Below, in pieces: positions 16,836 through 25,058 of a stretch of 64,000 nt of DNA (its first letter is position 1; each line of letters begins with the position of its first letter). This DNA is from Streptomyces hyderabadensis (lineage in GTDB: Bacteria > Actinomycetota > Actinomycetes > Streptomycetales > Streptomycetaceae), in assembly GCF_020404845.1 (NCBI RefSeq), contig NZ_JAIOJZ010000031.1, positions 1 through 64,000 on the forward strand, read 5' to 3'. Under the pieces are notes generated by a model. It worked only from the letters and a program-made list of their open reading frames with translations. It did no database searches and was not told where the DNA came from. The translations under genes and the position numbers were made by a program.

Positions 16836-17703
16836 ACCCCACCGTTTCCGGCGCCGGGCCGGACTCCGCCAAAGGCCGGTGAACACCAGGGTCCCCGGTC
16901 GCTCCGGCGCCGTGCTGCGCGGGAAGCGGTGGCTTCGTGTACCCCACGAGCGCGTTCCGGGTACGTCGGCGGAAGACCAGGAATCCCGCCGCCGACGCGC
17001 CGGTGAGCCAGAGGCACTGGGTCAGGAGCGCCCGGCCGCCCGGCGCGTCGGAGAAGGCGGCGGACATGCTGGCCTGAACCGCTCCGTAGGTCGGGAGGAA
17101 GCGCACGACAGCACTGTCGGACCCGGAGCTGGAGAGGGGGTTCTGCAGAGCGACGTCCAGGACGCTGATCATCAGGATGGCGAACATCCCTTCGACCTCG
17201 CGCCGGAGCACCGACCCGAAGATCACGCCGAGCGCGCCGTAGGTGAGGGCGGCGCCGAACAGCGCGGCGGTGAGCAGCAGGGGCTGTCGCGGTGTCCAGG
17301 CGAAACCGGCGGCGGCGGTGGCGTACACGGAGATCGCGACGCAGACCAGCGTGAGCGCGGACAGCTTGGCGAGGACGAGGTGGTACCGGGGATAGCCCGC
17401 CATCGCCAGCCGGCGGTCGAAGGCTCCCCCGGTGAACGTGGCCGCGAACATCATGAACCCCGCGATGAGGGTGACCGCGTTCAGTGCGCCGGTGATCTGG
17501 GTGAGGTGGTTGCCGGGCGGGGAGAGCACCTCGCCGGTCGCCCGGAGCCGGAAGGGGGCGGGCCGATCAGGGATCGTCACATAGGCGAGGGCGATCCACA
17601 CCGGGATGTACACGACCACCAGCAGCATCGCGAACCGGTTGCGGGCGTGTCCGATCAGCGCGTAGCGCGATGCCGTGACGAACAGGGACAGGTGCCCTCT
17701 CAC
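16828..17703 (-). CDS. ABC transporter permease (ABC-2 type)
   Basis: The 291-residue integral membrane protein has about six hydrophobic segments (for example LLVVVYIPVWIALAYV near residue 27 and TLIAGFMMFAATFTGGAF near 78). This is the layout of single-chain ABC-2 export permeases. The last 35 residues are hydrophilic and Pro/Gly rich. Its start overlaps the ATPase gene's stop by 4 bases (ATGA), so the two are translationally coupled and form one exporter. It borders the flavin monooxygenase of the lipid/polyketide locus and may export its product, but that is inference. The stop codon lies in the GGCGGTCA repeat array. Confidence 0.85.
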   Translation of the reverse strand: MRGHLSLFVTASRYALIGHARNRFAMLLVVVYIPVWIALAYVTIPDRPAPFRLRATGEVLSPPGNHLTQITGALNAVTLIAGFMMFAATFTGGAFDRRLAMAGYPRYHLVLAKLSALTLVCVAISVYATAAAGFAWTPRQPLLLTAALFGAALTYGALGVIFGSVLRREVEGMFAILMISVLDVALQNPLSSSGSDSAVVRFLPTYGAVQASMSAAFSDAPGGRALLTQCLWLTGASAAGFLVFRRRTRNALVGYTKPPLPAQHGAGATGDPGVHRPLAESGPAPETVGSA

Positions 17704-18314
17704 GCCGCGACCTCCGTAGGCCGTTCCTGGGTGTGCAGGCGCCCGTCCTCCAGTCGCCAGAGCCGGTCCAGCCGGTCGATGTCGTACGCCAGGTGCGAGA
17801 CGACCAGGACCGAACGCCCGGCGTCGCGCAGCCCGGCCGCCAGTTCCCAGAAGCGCAGGTAGGTCTCCCAGTCGAAGCCCTGGTAAGGCTCATCCAGCAG
17901 GAGTACGTCCGGGTCGTGCATGAGCGCCAGGGTCAGGTTGAGCTTCTGTCGCGAGCCGCCGCTGAGCCGGCCCGCGCGCTGGTCGAGGTACTCGGTGAAG
18001 GCGAGTGTCTCCATCACCTCCTCGGCCCGTTCGAGCCCGGCGAGGCCGAACGCGCTTTTGAAGAAGTCGAGATGCTGGCGGACGGTGAAGGAGTCGTCCA
18101 GCACCACGGTCTGCGGACAGTAGCCGAACCTGCCGCTGTGGTGCACGGCCCCCCGGTCCGGACGGAGTTCACCGGAGAGGATCTTCAGCAGGGTCGTCTT
18201 GCCCGCACCGTTCTCGCCGACGATCCCGGCCAGGGTGCCGGGCTTCAGCCGGAGGTCGACGCCCCGCAGCACGGCGTGCTGCCGGTAGGAGTGGTGCACA
18301 TCGTGGACGTCCAT
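17700..18314 (-). CDS. ABC transporter ATP-binding protein
   Basis: The 204-residue nucleotide-binding subunit has the Walker A GENGAGKTT (residues 33-41), Q-loop FGYCPQTVVLDD near 62, signature LSGGSRQK near 117, Walker B DVLLLDEPYQGFD near 135, and the switch His in VVSHLAYD near 170. All residues needed for ATP hydrolysis are present. It is short for an ABC exporter subunit but complete. It is the first gene of a two-gene operon with the permease at 16828-17703 (4-bp overlap). The 240-bp spacer to the divergent monooxygenase gene should hold the promoter. Confidence 0.93.
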   Translation of the reverse strand: MDVHDVHHSYRQHAVLRGVDLRLKPGTLAGIVGENGAGKTTLLKILSGELRPDRGAVHHSGRFGYCPQTVVLDDSFTVRQHLDFFKSAFGLAGLERAEEVMETLAFTEYLDQRAGRLSGGSRQKLNLTLALMHDPDVLLLDEPYQGFDWETYLRFWELAAGLRDAGRSVLVVSHLAYDIDRLDRLWRLEDGRLHTQERPTEVAA

Positions 18315-18554
18315 CGCTTCGCTCCGTCATACCTGGCCTGCGGACCGCGGATCCGTTCCGCGCGTGCCCAACGAGCCGGCCGGGCGGGGGAAACGGCAGC
18401 CGTCAGAGCGGCCCCCGTGCGGTGTCAACCTGGCGCCCGCCCGTCACGCGTGCGGCGGGAAGCCTGCCCGGGACCGCCTCGGCTGCCGGGGCGGCGGCTA
18501 CCGTGACCGGGCTCGGAGCGGTCGTACCCATCTGACGTGAAAGGCCGGTCAGCC

Positions 18555-19931
18555 ATGCGGAGAACGTGCGTGATCGGAGCCGGCCCGTCCGGCCTGGCCG
18601 CGAGCAGAGTCCTCGCCGCGCGCGGCATCCCGTTCGACTGCTTTGAGGCGGGCTCGGGCATCGGCGGGCTCTGGCGCTACGGCAACGACAACGGCATGTC
18701 GGGGGTGTACGCGTCGCTGCACGCGAACATCTCCAAGGAGAGCATGTCCTTTTCCTCACTGCCGATGCCGGAGCACTACCCGGTCTTTCCGCACCACACC
18801 CAGGTCCTCGCCTACCTGGAGAGCTACGCGGAGACCTTCAGACTGCACGGTCGCATCGGGCTGCGTACGGAGGTCACCTCCGTACGTCCTCTGGAGGGCG
18901 GCGGCTGGGAGGTCACCCGCCGGAGCCGAGGAGCGGCGGAGGCGGAGACCGATCGGTACACCGAGGTGGTGGTGGCCAACGGGCACCACTGGGACCCGCG
19001 TCTTCCGGACCCCGCCGTGCCCGGGGCCGGGGTGTTCGAAGGCTCCGCCGTGCACGCGCACGCCTACCGCTCCCCCGAGCCGTACGCCGGGCGGCGGGTG
19101 CTCGTCGTCGGGACGGGCAACTCCGGGTGCGAGATCGCGGCGGAGATCTCGCGTTCGGCGGCCCGGACGTATCTCTCCGCCCGCGCCGTGCCGCACGTGT
19201 TCCCGAAGATGCTGCTCGGGCGGCCCGCGGACCACTGGGCGGTGAGCCGGGCGGCCGCTCTGCCCCGCTTCCTCAAGGACCCGGCGATGGCACTTCTGCT
19301 GCGGCTGGCCCGTGGGGCCCCCGCGCTCTACGGGCTCCCCGAACCGGTACGGCGGCCGCTCGCCGCCCACCCCTCCACGTCGGACGAACTCCTCGTCCAG
19401 CTGGCCCGGGGCGCGGTCACGGTGAAGCCCGGAATCCGTTCTTTCGGCAGGGACTCGGCGTTCTTCACGGACGGCAGCCGCGAGACCGTGGACGCGGTGG
19501 TGTACGCCACCGGGTACTCGCTGTCCTTCCCGTTCCTGGACCCCGCCGTCTTCGCTGCGCCGGACGGCCGCACCGAGCTGTATCTGCGCACGGTGCCGCC
19601 CCGGCTTCCCGGGCTCTTCTTCATGGGGCTCGCACAACCTGCGGGAGCGGCCTTCCCGTTGCTCGAACCGCAGGCCGCATGGATCGCCGACCTGATCGAA
19701 GGGGAGGTCCTGCTGCCGACGCCCGCGGAGATGACCCGGTCGATCGCCCGTGCGCGGGAACGGCACGAGAAGGTCTACGCGCCGACCTACCGGCACGGGA
19801 TCGAGATCGACATCCGCGCCTACCGGCGGGCCCTTCGTCGGGAGCTGTGGGCGGGCAGGCGCCGAGCGCGCCGGGCAACCGCTCGCCGCCCCGGCGCGCC
19901 TTGGCCCGCTCCGGTGTCCGACCCAGCGTGA
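18555..19931 (+). CDS. Flavin-containing monooxygenase
   Basis: The 458-residue FAD/NADPH enzyme has GAGPSGLAA (residues 7-15, FAD), the family fingerprint FEGSAVHAHAY (FxGxxxHxxxY, near residue 160) and a second nucleotide site GTGNSGCEIA near 183. The C-terminal ATGYSLSFPFL stretch is also typical. Such enzymes insert one oxygen atom into N, S or C substrates, and some act as Baeyer-Villiger enzymes. It opens the lipid/polyketide locus, divergent from the ABC exporter and convergent with the acyltransferase-like gene, so it probably tailors the product. The ATG at 18555 is chosen; GTG 18537 is possible. Confidence 0.9.
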   Translation: MRRTCVIGAGPSGLAASRVLAARGIPFDCFEAGSGIGGLWRYGNDNGMSGVYASLHANISKESMSFSSLPMPEHYPVFPHHTQVLAYLESYAETFRLHGRIGLRTEVTSVRPLEGGGWEVTRRSRGAAEAETDRYTEVVVANGHHWDPRLPDPAVPGAGVFEGSAVHAHAYRSPEPYAGRRVLVVGTGNSGCEIAAEISRSAARTYLSARAVPHVFPKMLLGRPADHWAVSRAAALPRFLKDPAMALLLRLARGAPALYGLPEPVRRPLAAHPSTSDELLVQLARGAVTVKPGIRSFGRDSAFFTDGSRETVDAVVYATGYSLSFPFLDPAVFAAPDGRTELYLRTVPPRLPGLFFMGLAQPAGAAFPLLEPQAAWIADLIEGEVLLPTPAEMTRSIARARERHEKVYAPTYRHGIEIDIRAYRRALRRELWAGRRRARRATARRPGAPWPAPVSDPA

Positions 19932-20016
19932 CCAGCTCTCCCGTGCCGGCAGGGGGCGGGGCCGACCACGTACGGGCACGGGGCGGCAGGGGCCGCGCCC
20001 TGGCCCGTACACCCGC

Positions 20017-21387
20017 TCATCCCCGCCGTACGCTCTCCTCCAGCTCCCGCACGGCCTGCTCCCACAGCTCCGGCAGCAGCTCGCCCAGCGGCAGGGCGCG
20101 GTCGGCGAGGAAGGACACCTCCGCCCAGTCGCCGAAGAACGACAGCCCCACTCCGCAGAGGTGTCCCGGCACGAGGAGTGGCAGCAGGGCCGTCCCCGTC
20201 ACCCGGGTCTCCCCCAGGCTCCCCTTTTCGGCGAGCGGCATGGAGGTGGCCATGACGTTGGTGACGCGGGGGGACAGCATCCTGCGCAGGTACCACGCGG
20301 TGGGACGGTCCGGCATGTGGCGGACCAGGTCCTGAACGGCCTGTCGCCAGGTGTGGCCCCGCAGCTTCCGGGTCACTGCCATGATCTGGTCGAGCCGTCG
20401 CAGCGGCGCCTCCTCGTCCGGGGAGCCGTCCGGGCGCTCCGGGGTGGGGCCAACCGGCAGGTCGACCGGAAGGGCGAAGCAGCGGTTGCCCCAGGTCTGC
20501 TCCTCCTCCGCCCGCCGGGCGTCGACGGGCAGCACGGCCGTCACCCGGGGCAGTGGCACGCCGGAGCGGGCCGCCCACACCGACAACGCCCCGGCCAGCG
20601 CGGCGAGATGGGCGTCGTGGGCCGAGCCACCGCGTCCGGCGCCGATCAGCCGCAGGGTGTCCATGGGGACGCGTCCCCGCCACAGCCGCCGTTCACCGGT
20701 AGGGGCGAAGGCCGGGTCCGGGCGGTGTCCGCGTACGGCGAAGGTGCGCGCCAGGAACCTCGTTGCCAGCGCGGCGGCCGTGCCGAACCGCCGGGGCACG
20801 CCGACCACGCCGCTCCCGCCCGGCAGTGGACGCGCTGATGGCTCCCCGTCGCCCAGCATCGCGCGGAACGTCATGGCGGCGGCCGAGCCGTCCTGGCAGG
20901 CGTGGAGGAAGCGGTAGCAGAGGGCGTACGCGTCGGGTTCGTGGCCGTGGATCAGCCAGACCCCCCAGTAGGCGCCGGGCGCGAACGGGGCGTTGAGCGC
21001 GCTGTGCAGGGCGGTGTCCCAGTCGGCGGGTCCGTCGGCCACCACCTCGTACACGTGCCGGTCGACGGGAAAGTCCTCGGACGGCTGCCACCCGGGCCGT
21101 CTGCCTCCCGTCACCCGGCTGGTGAGCAGCGGCAGTTCACCGAGCCGGAACGCCACGTAGGCACGCAGATCGGCCAGGCTCGGGGGCGGGCCGCTGAGGT
21201 ACGCGACGCCGCCCGCGTCCCAGCGGACGTCGGGGCGGCGGCGCTCCAGGTCGAGGAACGCGCGGTCGACCGCGTGGGTGGGATGACGGGGCGGGGGGAC
21301 GGAACGCTTCGGCCGGTCGGACCCCGCAGAGGGGGCCGCCGGCGCGGTGGGCGGGGCGGACACGGTGGACTGCTCGGAATCGGGCAT
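20017..21387 (-). CDS. Wax ester synthase/DGAT-like acyltransferase
   Basis: The 456-residue protein has the two-lobed condensation/WS-DGAT fold. It opens with HAVDRAFLDLERR. The N-lobe active-site segment is YRFLHACQDGSAAAM: the usual HHxxxDG reads LHACQDG here, so the second His and the Asp-Gly remain while the first His is Leu. The C-lobe carries NVMATSMPLAEKGSLGETRV and GVGLSFFGDWAEVSF, typical of the family. Members transfer an acyl chain from CoA or carrier protein to an alcohol or diglyceride, at the membrane. Within this locus it may esterify the PUFA-synthase-like product. ATG 21387 has GGGAGCC upstream; GTG 21432 is the longer alternative. Confidence 0.85.
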   Translation of the reverse strand: MPDSEQSTVSAPPTAPAAPSAGSDRPKRSVPPPRHPTHAVDRAFLDLERRRPDVRWDAGGVAYLSGPPPSLADLRAYVAFRLGELPLLTSRVTGGRRPGWQPSEDFPVDRHVYEVVADGPADWDTALHSALNAPFAPGAYWGVWLIHGHEPDAYALCYRFLHACQDGSAAAMTFRAMLGDGEPSARPLPGGSGVVGVPRRFGTAAALATRFLARTFAVRGHRPDPAFAPTGERRLWRGRVPMDTLRLIGAGRGGSAHDAHLAALAGALSVWAARSGVPLPRVTAVLPVDARRAEEEQTWGNRCFALPVDLPVGPTPERPDGSPDEEAPLRRLDQIMAVTRKLRGHTWRQAVQDLVRHMPDRPTAWYLRRMLSPRVTNVMATSMPLAEKGSLGETRVTGTALLPLLVPGHLCGVGLSFFGDWAEVSFLADRALPLGELLPELWEQAVRELEESVRRG

Positions 21388-22144
21388 GCGGGTGCGGGCT
21401 CCCGTTCGGGCCGAGGCGGTCGCGATGACCACCGGTGGCGTGACAGAGGTACGGCGGCGCGCGAAGGGCGGGGACTCCGGCGGCCGGGCGCCCCATCCGT
21501 CCGAGCCGGTCGCGCTGCCGGGACCGGCGGCTCACCAGGATGACCGGCAACCGGGACAGCGTCGGCCAGTTGCGGCGGCCCGTCCCGGCTCCGCGGGCGG
21601 GTACCGGACGGTTCCGCGACGGTCGCCGCCCACCCGCTATCCGCACCTCGTGGCCTCGTTTTCCCGTGCCGCGGCGGGGTCCCGGCGCCCGGCGAGCGCG
21701 GCCGTGTCCCCGGTCGCGGGCCCGCGAGGGTGTCATCCTGGGGTACCGCGACGAGTTCCCCCGAAAGAGGGACCGGACCGAGCGGCGTGCGCCGGCGCCA
21801 CCCAGGGGCGAGCGACATCCTCCGTTCGGGTGGCCAGGGCGGATCGATGGGTGTGTTCCGTCCGCCGTCTGCCATTGTGTGGAAGGCGCCGGAGATCACC
21901 GGGGTTCGAAGGCCCTGGTGAGCGCCGTCCGGGACGGGCGTCGGGAGAGCCGGGGGCAGCGCCAGCACGGATCGGCTGGACGATCCGGACCGTGCACGGC
22001 GCGATCGCCGACGACTCGCGCCGCGGGACGGTCGACGCCGTGCCGCTCCTATCCGCTTCCGGTCCGCCGCACCGCCGGTGCTCCGCCTCCGCACGCCCCG
22101 CATGGCAGGGGACCGCCCTTCTCACCGCTCTGGGAGCCACGCTC
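21388..22144. other. 757-bp divergent control region of the lipid locus
   Basis: It separates the acyltransferase gene (leftward) from the reductase-PfaD-PfaA-PfaC operon (rightward). Readings on both strands are open but compositionally unlike protein (Pro/Arg/Gly-rich), so I call it non-coding. It is the natural place for promoters of both arms. I could not settle on a specific operator. Confidence 0.5.
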
Positions 22145-23353
22145 GTGCACGTCGCACTCACCGGCGCCACCGGATTCCTCGGACTGCGCCTGTTACGTCG
22201 CCTGCTCGACACGCACGCGTGGGTGACGGTCCTGGCCCACGCCGGTTCGGGCGACGCGCTGCACCGCATCACCCGTTCCCTCGAACTGACGGGTGCGCCG
22301 AACGCGTTCCTCGCACGACTGCCAAAGCGGCTGAGGGTGGTGGAGACCGATCTGGCGCTGCCCCGGCTGGGCCTGTCCGCACGGGCGTTCCGAGAGCTGG
22401 CCGACAGCCTCGACGCGATCTGGCACAGCGCGGGAAGCATCCATCTGGAAGGGGACCTTCCCGAGCTGCGACGGACCAATGTCGAAGGCACCCGCCACGT
22501 CCTGGAATTGGCGGCCGCCGGGCGCGCGGAACCGGTGGTGCGCCATGTGAGCACCGCGTTCGTGGCCGGCGCGCGGCGCACCGGGGTGGCGTACGAGGAC
22601 GAACTGGACGACGGCGCCGGTTTCGAGAACGCCTACGAACAGTCCAAGTACGAGGCGGAGCTGCTGGTTCACGCCTGGTCCCGCGAGCACGGGCGACCGG
22701 CCTTGGTGCTGCGGCCCAGCATCCTCGTCACGGACGTGCCCCCGCACCCGGAGCTGCCTTCGCACCCCCTGCAGGTCGTCGAGCGCCTCCTGCGCGACGC
22801 GCGACGCACGACCGTCGCCGCACCACCGACCGCCCCGGGCCCTCCCACCGGGGCTCCGGGCGGTCCTTCCCGCGACGCTGCCGGGTCGTCGGGCCCCGGG
22901 GCTCGGCCCCGGGTACGGGCGGTGGGGCACCCGCACGGGCGGCTGAACCTGCTGCCTGTGGAGCACGCGGCCGATGTCATGGTCCGCCTGTCCGAACTGC
23001 CGTCCTCACATGGGGTCGACACGTACCACGTCGTCCATGACCGCGATGTCCCCGTGCCCACCCTCGTCGCCCTGCTGGAACGGCTCGTCCCCCTCTCGAT
23101 CGACCTGGTCGACGCCAAGCCGGAGGACCCTTCGGCGCTGGAGACCATGATCGACTTCTACCCGGGCATCACGGCCTACCTCACCCACCGGCGGCGGTTC
23201 GACGACACCCGGGTGAGGACCCTGCTCGGTCCGGCGGCGGTCTGCGCTCCGGTCGGTCTCGATCAGCTGTGGTCCGGACTGGCCCCGAGGAGCGCGGCGC
23301 TCTCCCGGCCCCCGGACATCCCGCCCGCGCCTGCGCCCGCACCGTGCGCCTGA
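22145..23353 (+). CDS. Extended SDR, thioester-reductase/fatty acyl reductase-like
   Basis: The 402-residue protein starts directly with the Rossmann loop VALTGATGFLGLRLLRRLL. It has a HSAG motif (DAIWHSAGSIH near 96), a Ser/Thr region VRHVSTAFVAGARR near 135, and the catalytic YxxxK in NAYEQSKYEAE near 165. These are hallmarks of extended SDRs acting as thioester reductases or fatty acyl reductases, which release carrier-bound chains as aldehyde or alcohol. A Pro/Gly-rich insertion (about 220-260) separates the halves. The GTG start has GGGAG eight bases upstream; longer readings would add non-protein-like sequence. It is the first gene of the PfaD-PfaA-PfaC operon, so reductive offloading is likely. 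Confidence 0.82.
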   Translation: MHVALTGATGFLGLRLLRRLLDTHAWVTVLAHAGSGDALHRITRSLELTGAPNAFLARLPKRLRVVETDLALPRLGLSARAFRELADSLDAIWHSAGSIHLEGDLPELRRTNVEGTRHVLELAAAGRAEPVVRHVSTAFVAGARRTGVAYEDELDDGAGFENAYEQSKYEAELLVHAWSREHGRPALVLRPSILVTDVPPHPELPSHPLQVVERLLRDARRTTVAAPPTAPGPPTGAPGGPSRDAAGSSGPGARPRVRAVGHPHGRLNLLPVEHAADVMVRLSELPSSHGVDTYHVVHDRDVPVPTLVALLERLVPLSIDLVDAKPEDPSALETMIDFYPGITAYLTHRRRFDDTRVRTLLGPAAVCAPVGLDQLWSGLAPRSAALSRPPDIPPAPAPAPCA

Positions 23354-23421
23354 GCTTCCCGTACGTCGCAGACGGCGTACGACCGACCAGCAGCAACCGT
23401 GTCCCGTCCCGTTGGAGTTCC

Positions 23422-25005
23422 GTGTCCGTTCTCGCCGCTCCCCGCGCCCTTGCCGTGCGTCCGCCGGTCTTCTCCCCCGAGGGGATCGCCGACCGTGTCC
23501 GGCTGATCCGGGAACCCGTGCACGTCGTCAGCGGGCCGGACGGCCGGGAGCTGGGCCTCGCGACCGGGGCGCCGCCCGACGGTCCGGTGCTCGGCACGCT
23601 GCCGCCGCTGTACCCCGAGTGGCTCGGCGGCCGGACTTTCTGCGAGGCGCACGGCGTCCGCTTCCCCTATGTGGCGGGGGAGATGGCGAACGGCATCGCG
23701 ACCACCGGCATGGTCGCGGCGATGGCGCGAGCGGAGATGATCGGCTTCTTCGGTGCGGGCGGCCTGCCCCTCCCGGAGGTGGAGCGGGCTGTGCACTCCC
23801 TGGCGCACGAACTGGGGTCCCGCACTAACTGGGGAGTCAACCTCATCCACTCACCGGCCGAACCGGAGCTGGAGTGGCGGGTCGCGGAGCTTCTGCTGCG
23901 GTGCGGTGTCCCCCGGATCTCGGTGTCGGCGTTCATGGAGCTGACCCCTGCGGTCGTCCTGAGCTCGGCGCGGGGCCTGCGCCGGGGTGCGGACGGCGGC
24001 GTCGTCCGGCGTACGCGGCTGCTCGCGAAGCTCTCCCGTCCCGAGGTGGCCGAGAGGTTCCTCTCCCCCGCCCCGACCGCTCTGCTGGACCTTCTTGTCG
24101 CGCGGGGCAGCCTGACCCGCGAGGAGGCGGCTCTGGCGGCTCTGGTGCCGGTGGCCGAGGACATCACCGTCGAGGCGGACAGCGGCGGGCACACCGACAA
24201 CCGGCCGTTGTCGGTCCTGCTGCCGCGGATCGCCGCCCTGCGCGACACGGTCTGCCGGCGGTTCGGGTACCGGCGGCCGGTCCGCCTCGGCGCGGCCGGG
24301 GGTCTCGGCACCCCGGACGCGGTGGCCGCCGCCTTCGCTCTCGGCGCGTCCTACGTCGTCACCGGTTCGGTGAACCAGACGGCGGTCGAGGCCGGTCTGT
24401 CCGACGAGGCCAAGGCGATGCTGTGCGACGCGGACGTCGCCGATGTCGCCATGGCGCCGTCGGCCGACATGTTCGAGCTGGGCGTGAAGCTGCAAGTGCT
24501 GTCACGGGGCACGATGTTCGCCCGGCGGGCCGGCCGCCTGTACACGGCCTACCGTGACCACGGCTCGCTGGAGGAGATCCCGCAGGCGCTTCGTACCGCC
24601 ATCGAACGCGACGTGCTGGGCGCCCCGTTCGAAGAGGTCTGGCAGCGCACGCGTGCCTTCTGGGAGGAGCGCGATCCGGCGGAAACCGTCCGTGCGGAGG
24701 CCGACCCCCGGCACCGCATGGCCCTGGTGTTCCGCTGGTACCTGGGCAGTTCCAGCCGGTGGGCGATCACCGGGGAGAGCGCGCGGCGGGCCGACTACCA
24801 GATCTGGTGCGGACCGGCGATGGGCGCGTTCAACCGGTGGGCGGCCGGCACCTTCCTGGCAGAACCGCCCCACCGGTCCGTGACGCAGATCGCCCTCAAC
24901 CTGCTGGAAGGGGCCGCGACACTCACCCGCGCCCATCAACTGCGCACGTACGGCGTTCCGTTGCCTTCCGAGGCGTTCACCTACACGCCGCGTGAGCTGG
25001 CATGA
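23422..25005 (+). CDS. pfaD-like: PfaD-family enoyl reductase
   Basis: PfaD proteins are FMN-dependent TIM-barrel enzymes related to 2-nitropropane dioxygenase that reduce enoyl intermediates in trans for PUFA and related synthases. This 527-residue copy carries the family blocks FPYVAGEMANGIATTGMVAA (near residue 77), RTNWGVNLIHSPAEPELEWR, RLGAAGGLGTPDAVAAAFAL (near 290), VTGSVNQTAVEAGLSDEAKA, and DMFELGVKLQVLSRGTMFA. A PS_DH-like C-terminus follows with WCGPAMGAFNRWAAGTFL. GTG 23422 has TTGGAG upstream. Its stop overlaps an ATG (ATGA) in the frame of the next synthase gene, showing tight coupling. Confidence 0.93.
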   Translation: MSVLAAPRALAVRPPVFSPEGIADRVRLIREPVHVVSGPDGRELGLATGAPPDGPVLGTLPPLYPEWLGGRTFCEAHGVRFPYVAGEMANGIATTGMVAAMARAEMIGFFGAGGLPLPEVERAVHSLAHELGSRTNWGVNLIHSPAEPELEWRVAELLLRCGVPRISVSAFMELTPAVVLSSARGLRRGADGGVVRRTRLLAKLSRPEVAERFLSPAPTALLDLLVARGSLTREEAALAALVPVAEDITVEADSGGHTDNRPLSVLLPRIAALRDTVCRRFGYRRPVRLGAAGGLGTPDAVAAAFALGASYVVTGSVNQTAVEAGLSDEAKAMLCDADVADVAMAPSADMFELGVKLQVLSRGTMFARRAGRLYTAYRDHGSLEEIPQALRTAIERDVLGAPFEEVWQRTRAFWEERDPAETVRAEADPRHRMALVFRWYLGSSSRWAITGESARRADYQIWCGPAMGAFNRWAAGTFLAEPPHRSVTQIALNLLEGAATLTRAHQLRTYGVPLPSEAFTYTPRELA

Positions 25006-25058
25006 GCGGCCCCGCCGACGCAGCACCGTCCGCCGCCGCCCGACCCCGAGGAGAGACC

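Noticed and set aside
21388..22144. A longer N-terminus for the reductase gene starting near 21347
   Set aside because: The added 266 residues are Pro/Arg/Gly-rich and unlike a domain; the Rossmann loop begins exactly at GTG 22145 with a ribosome-binding site.
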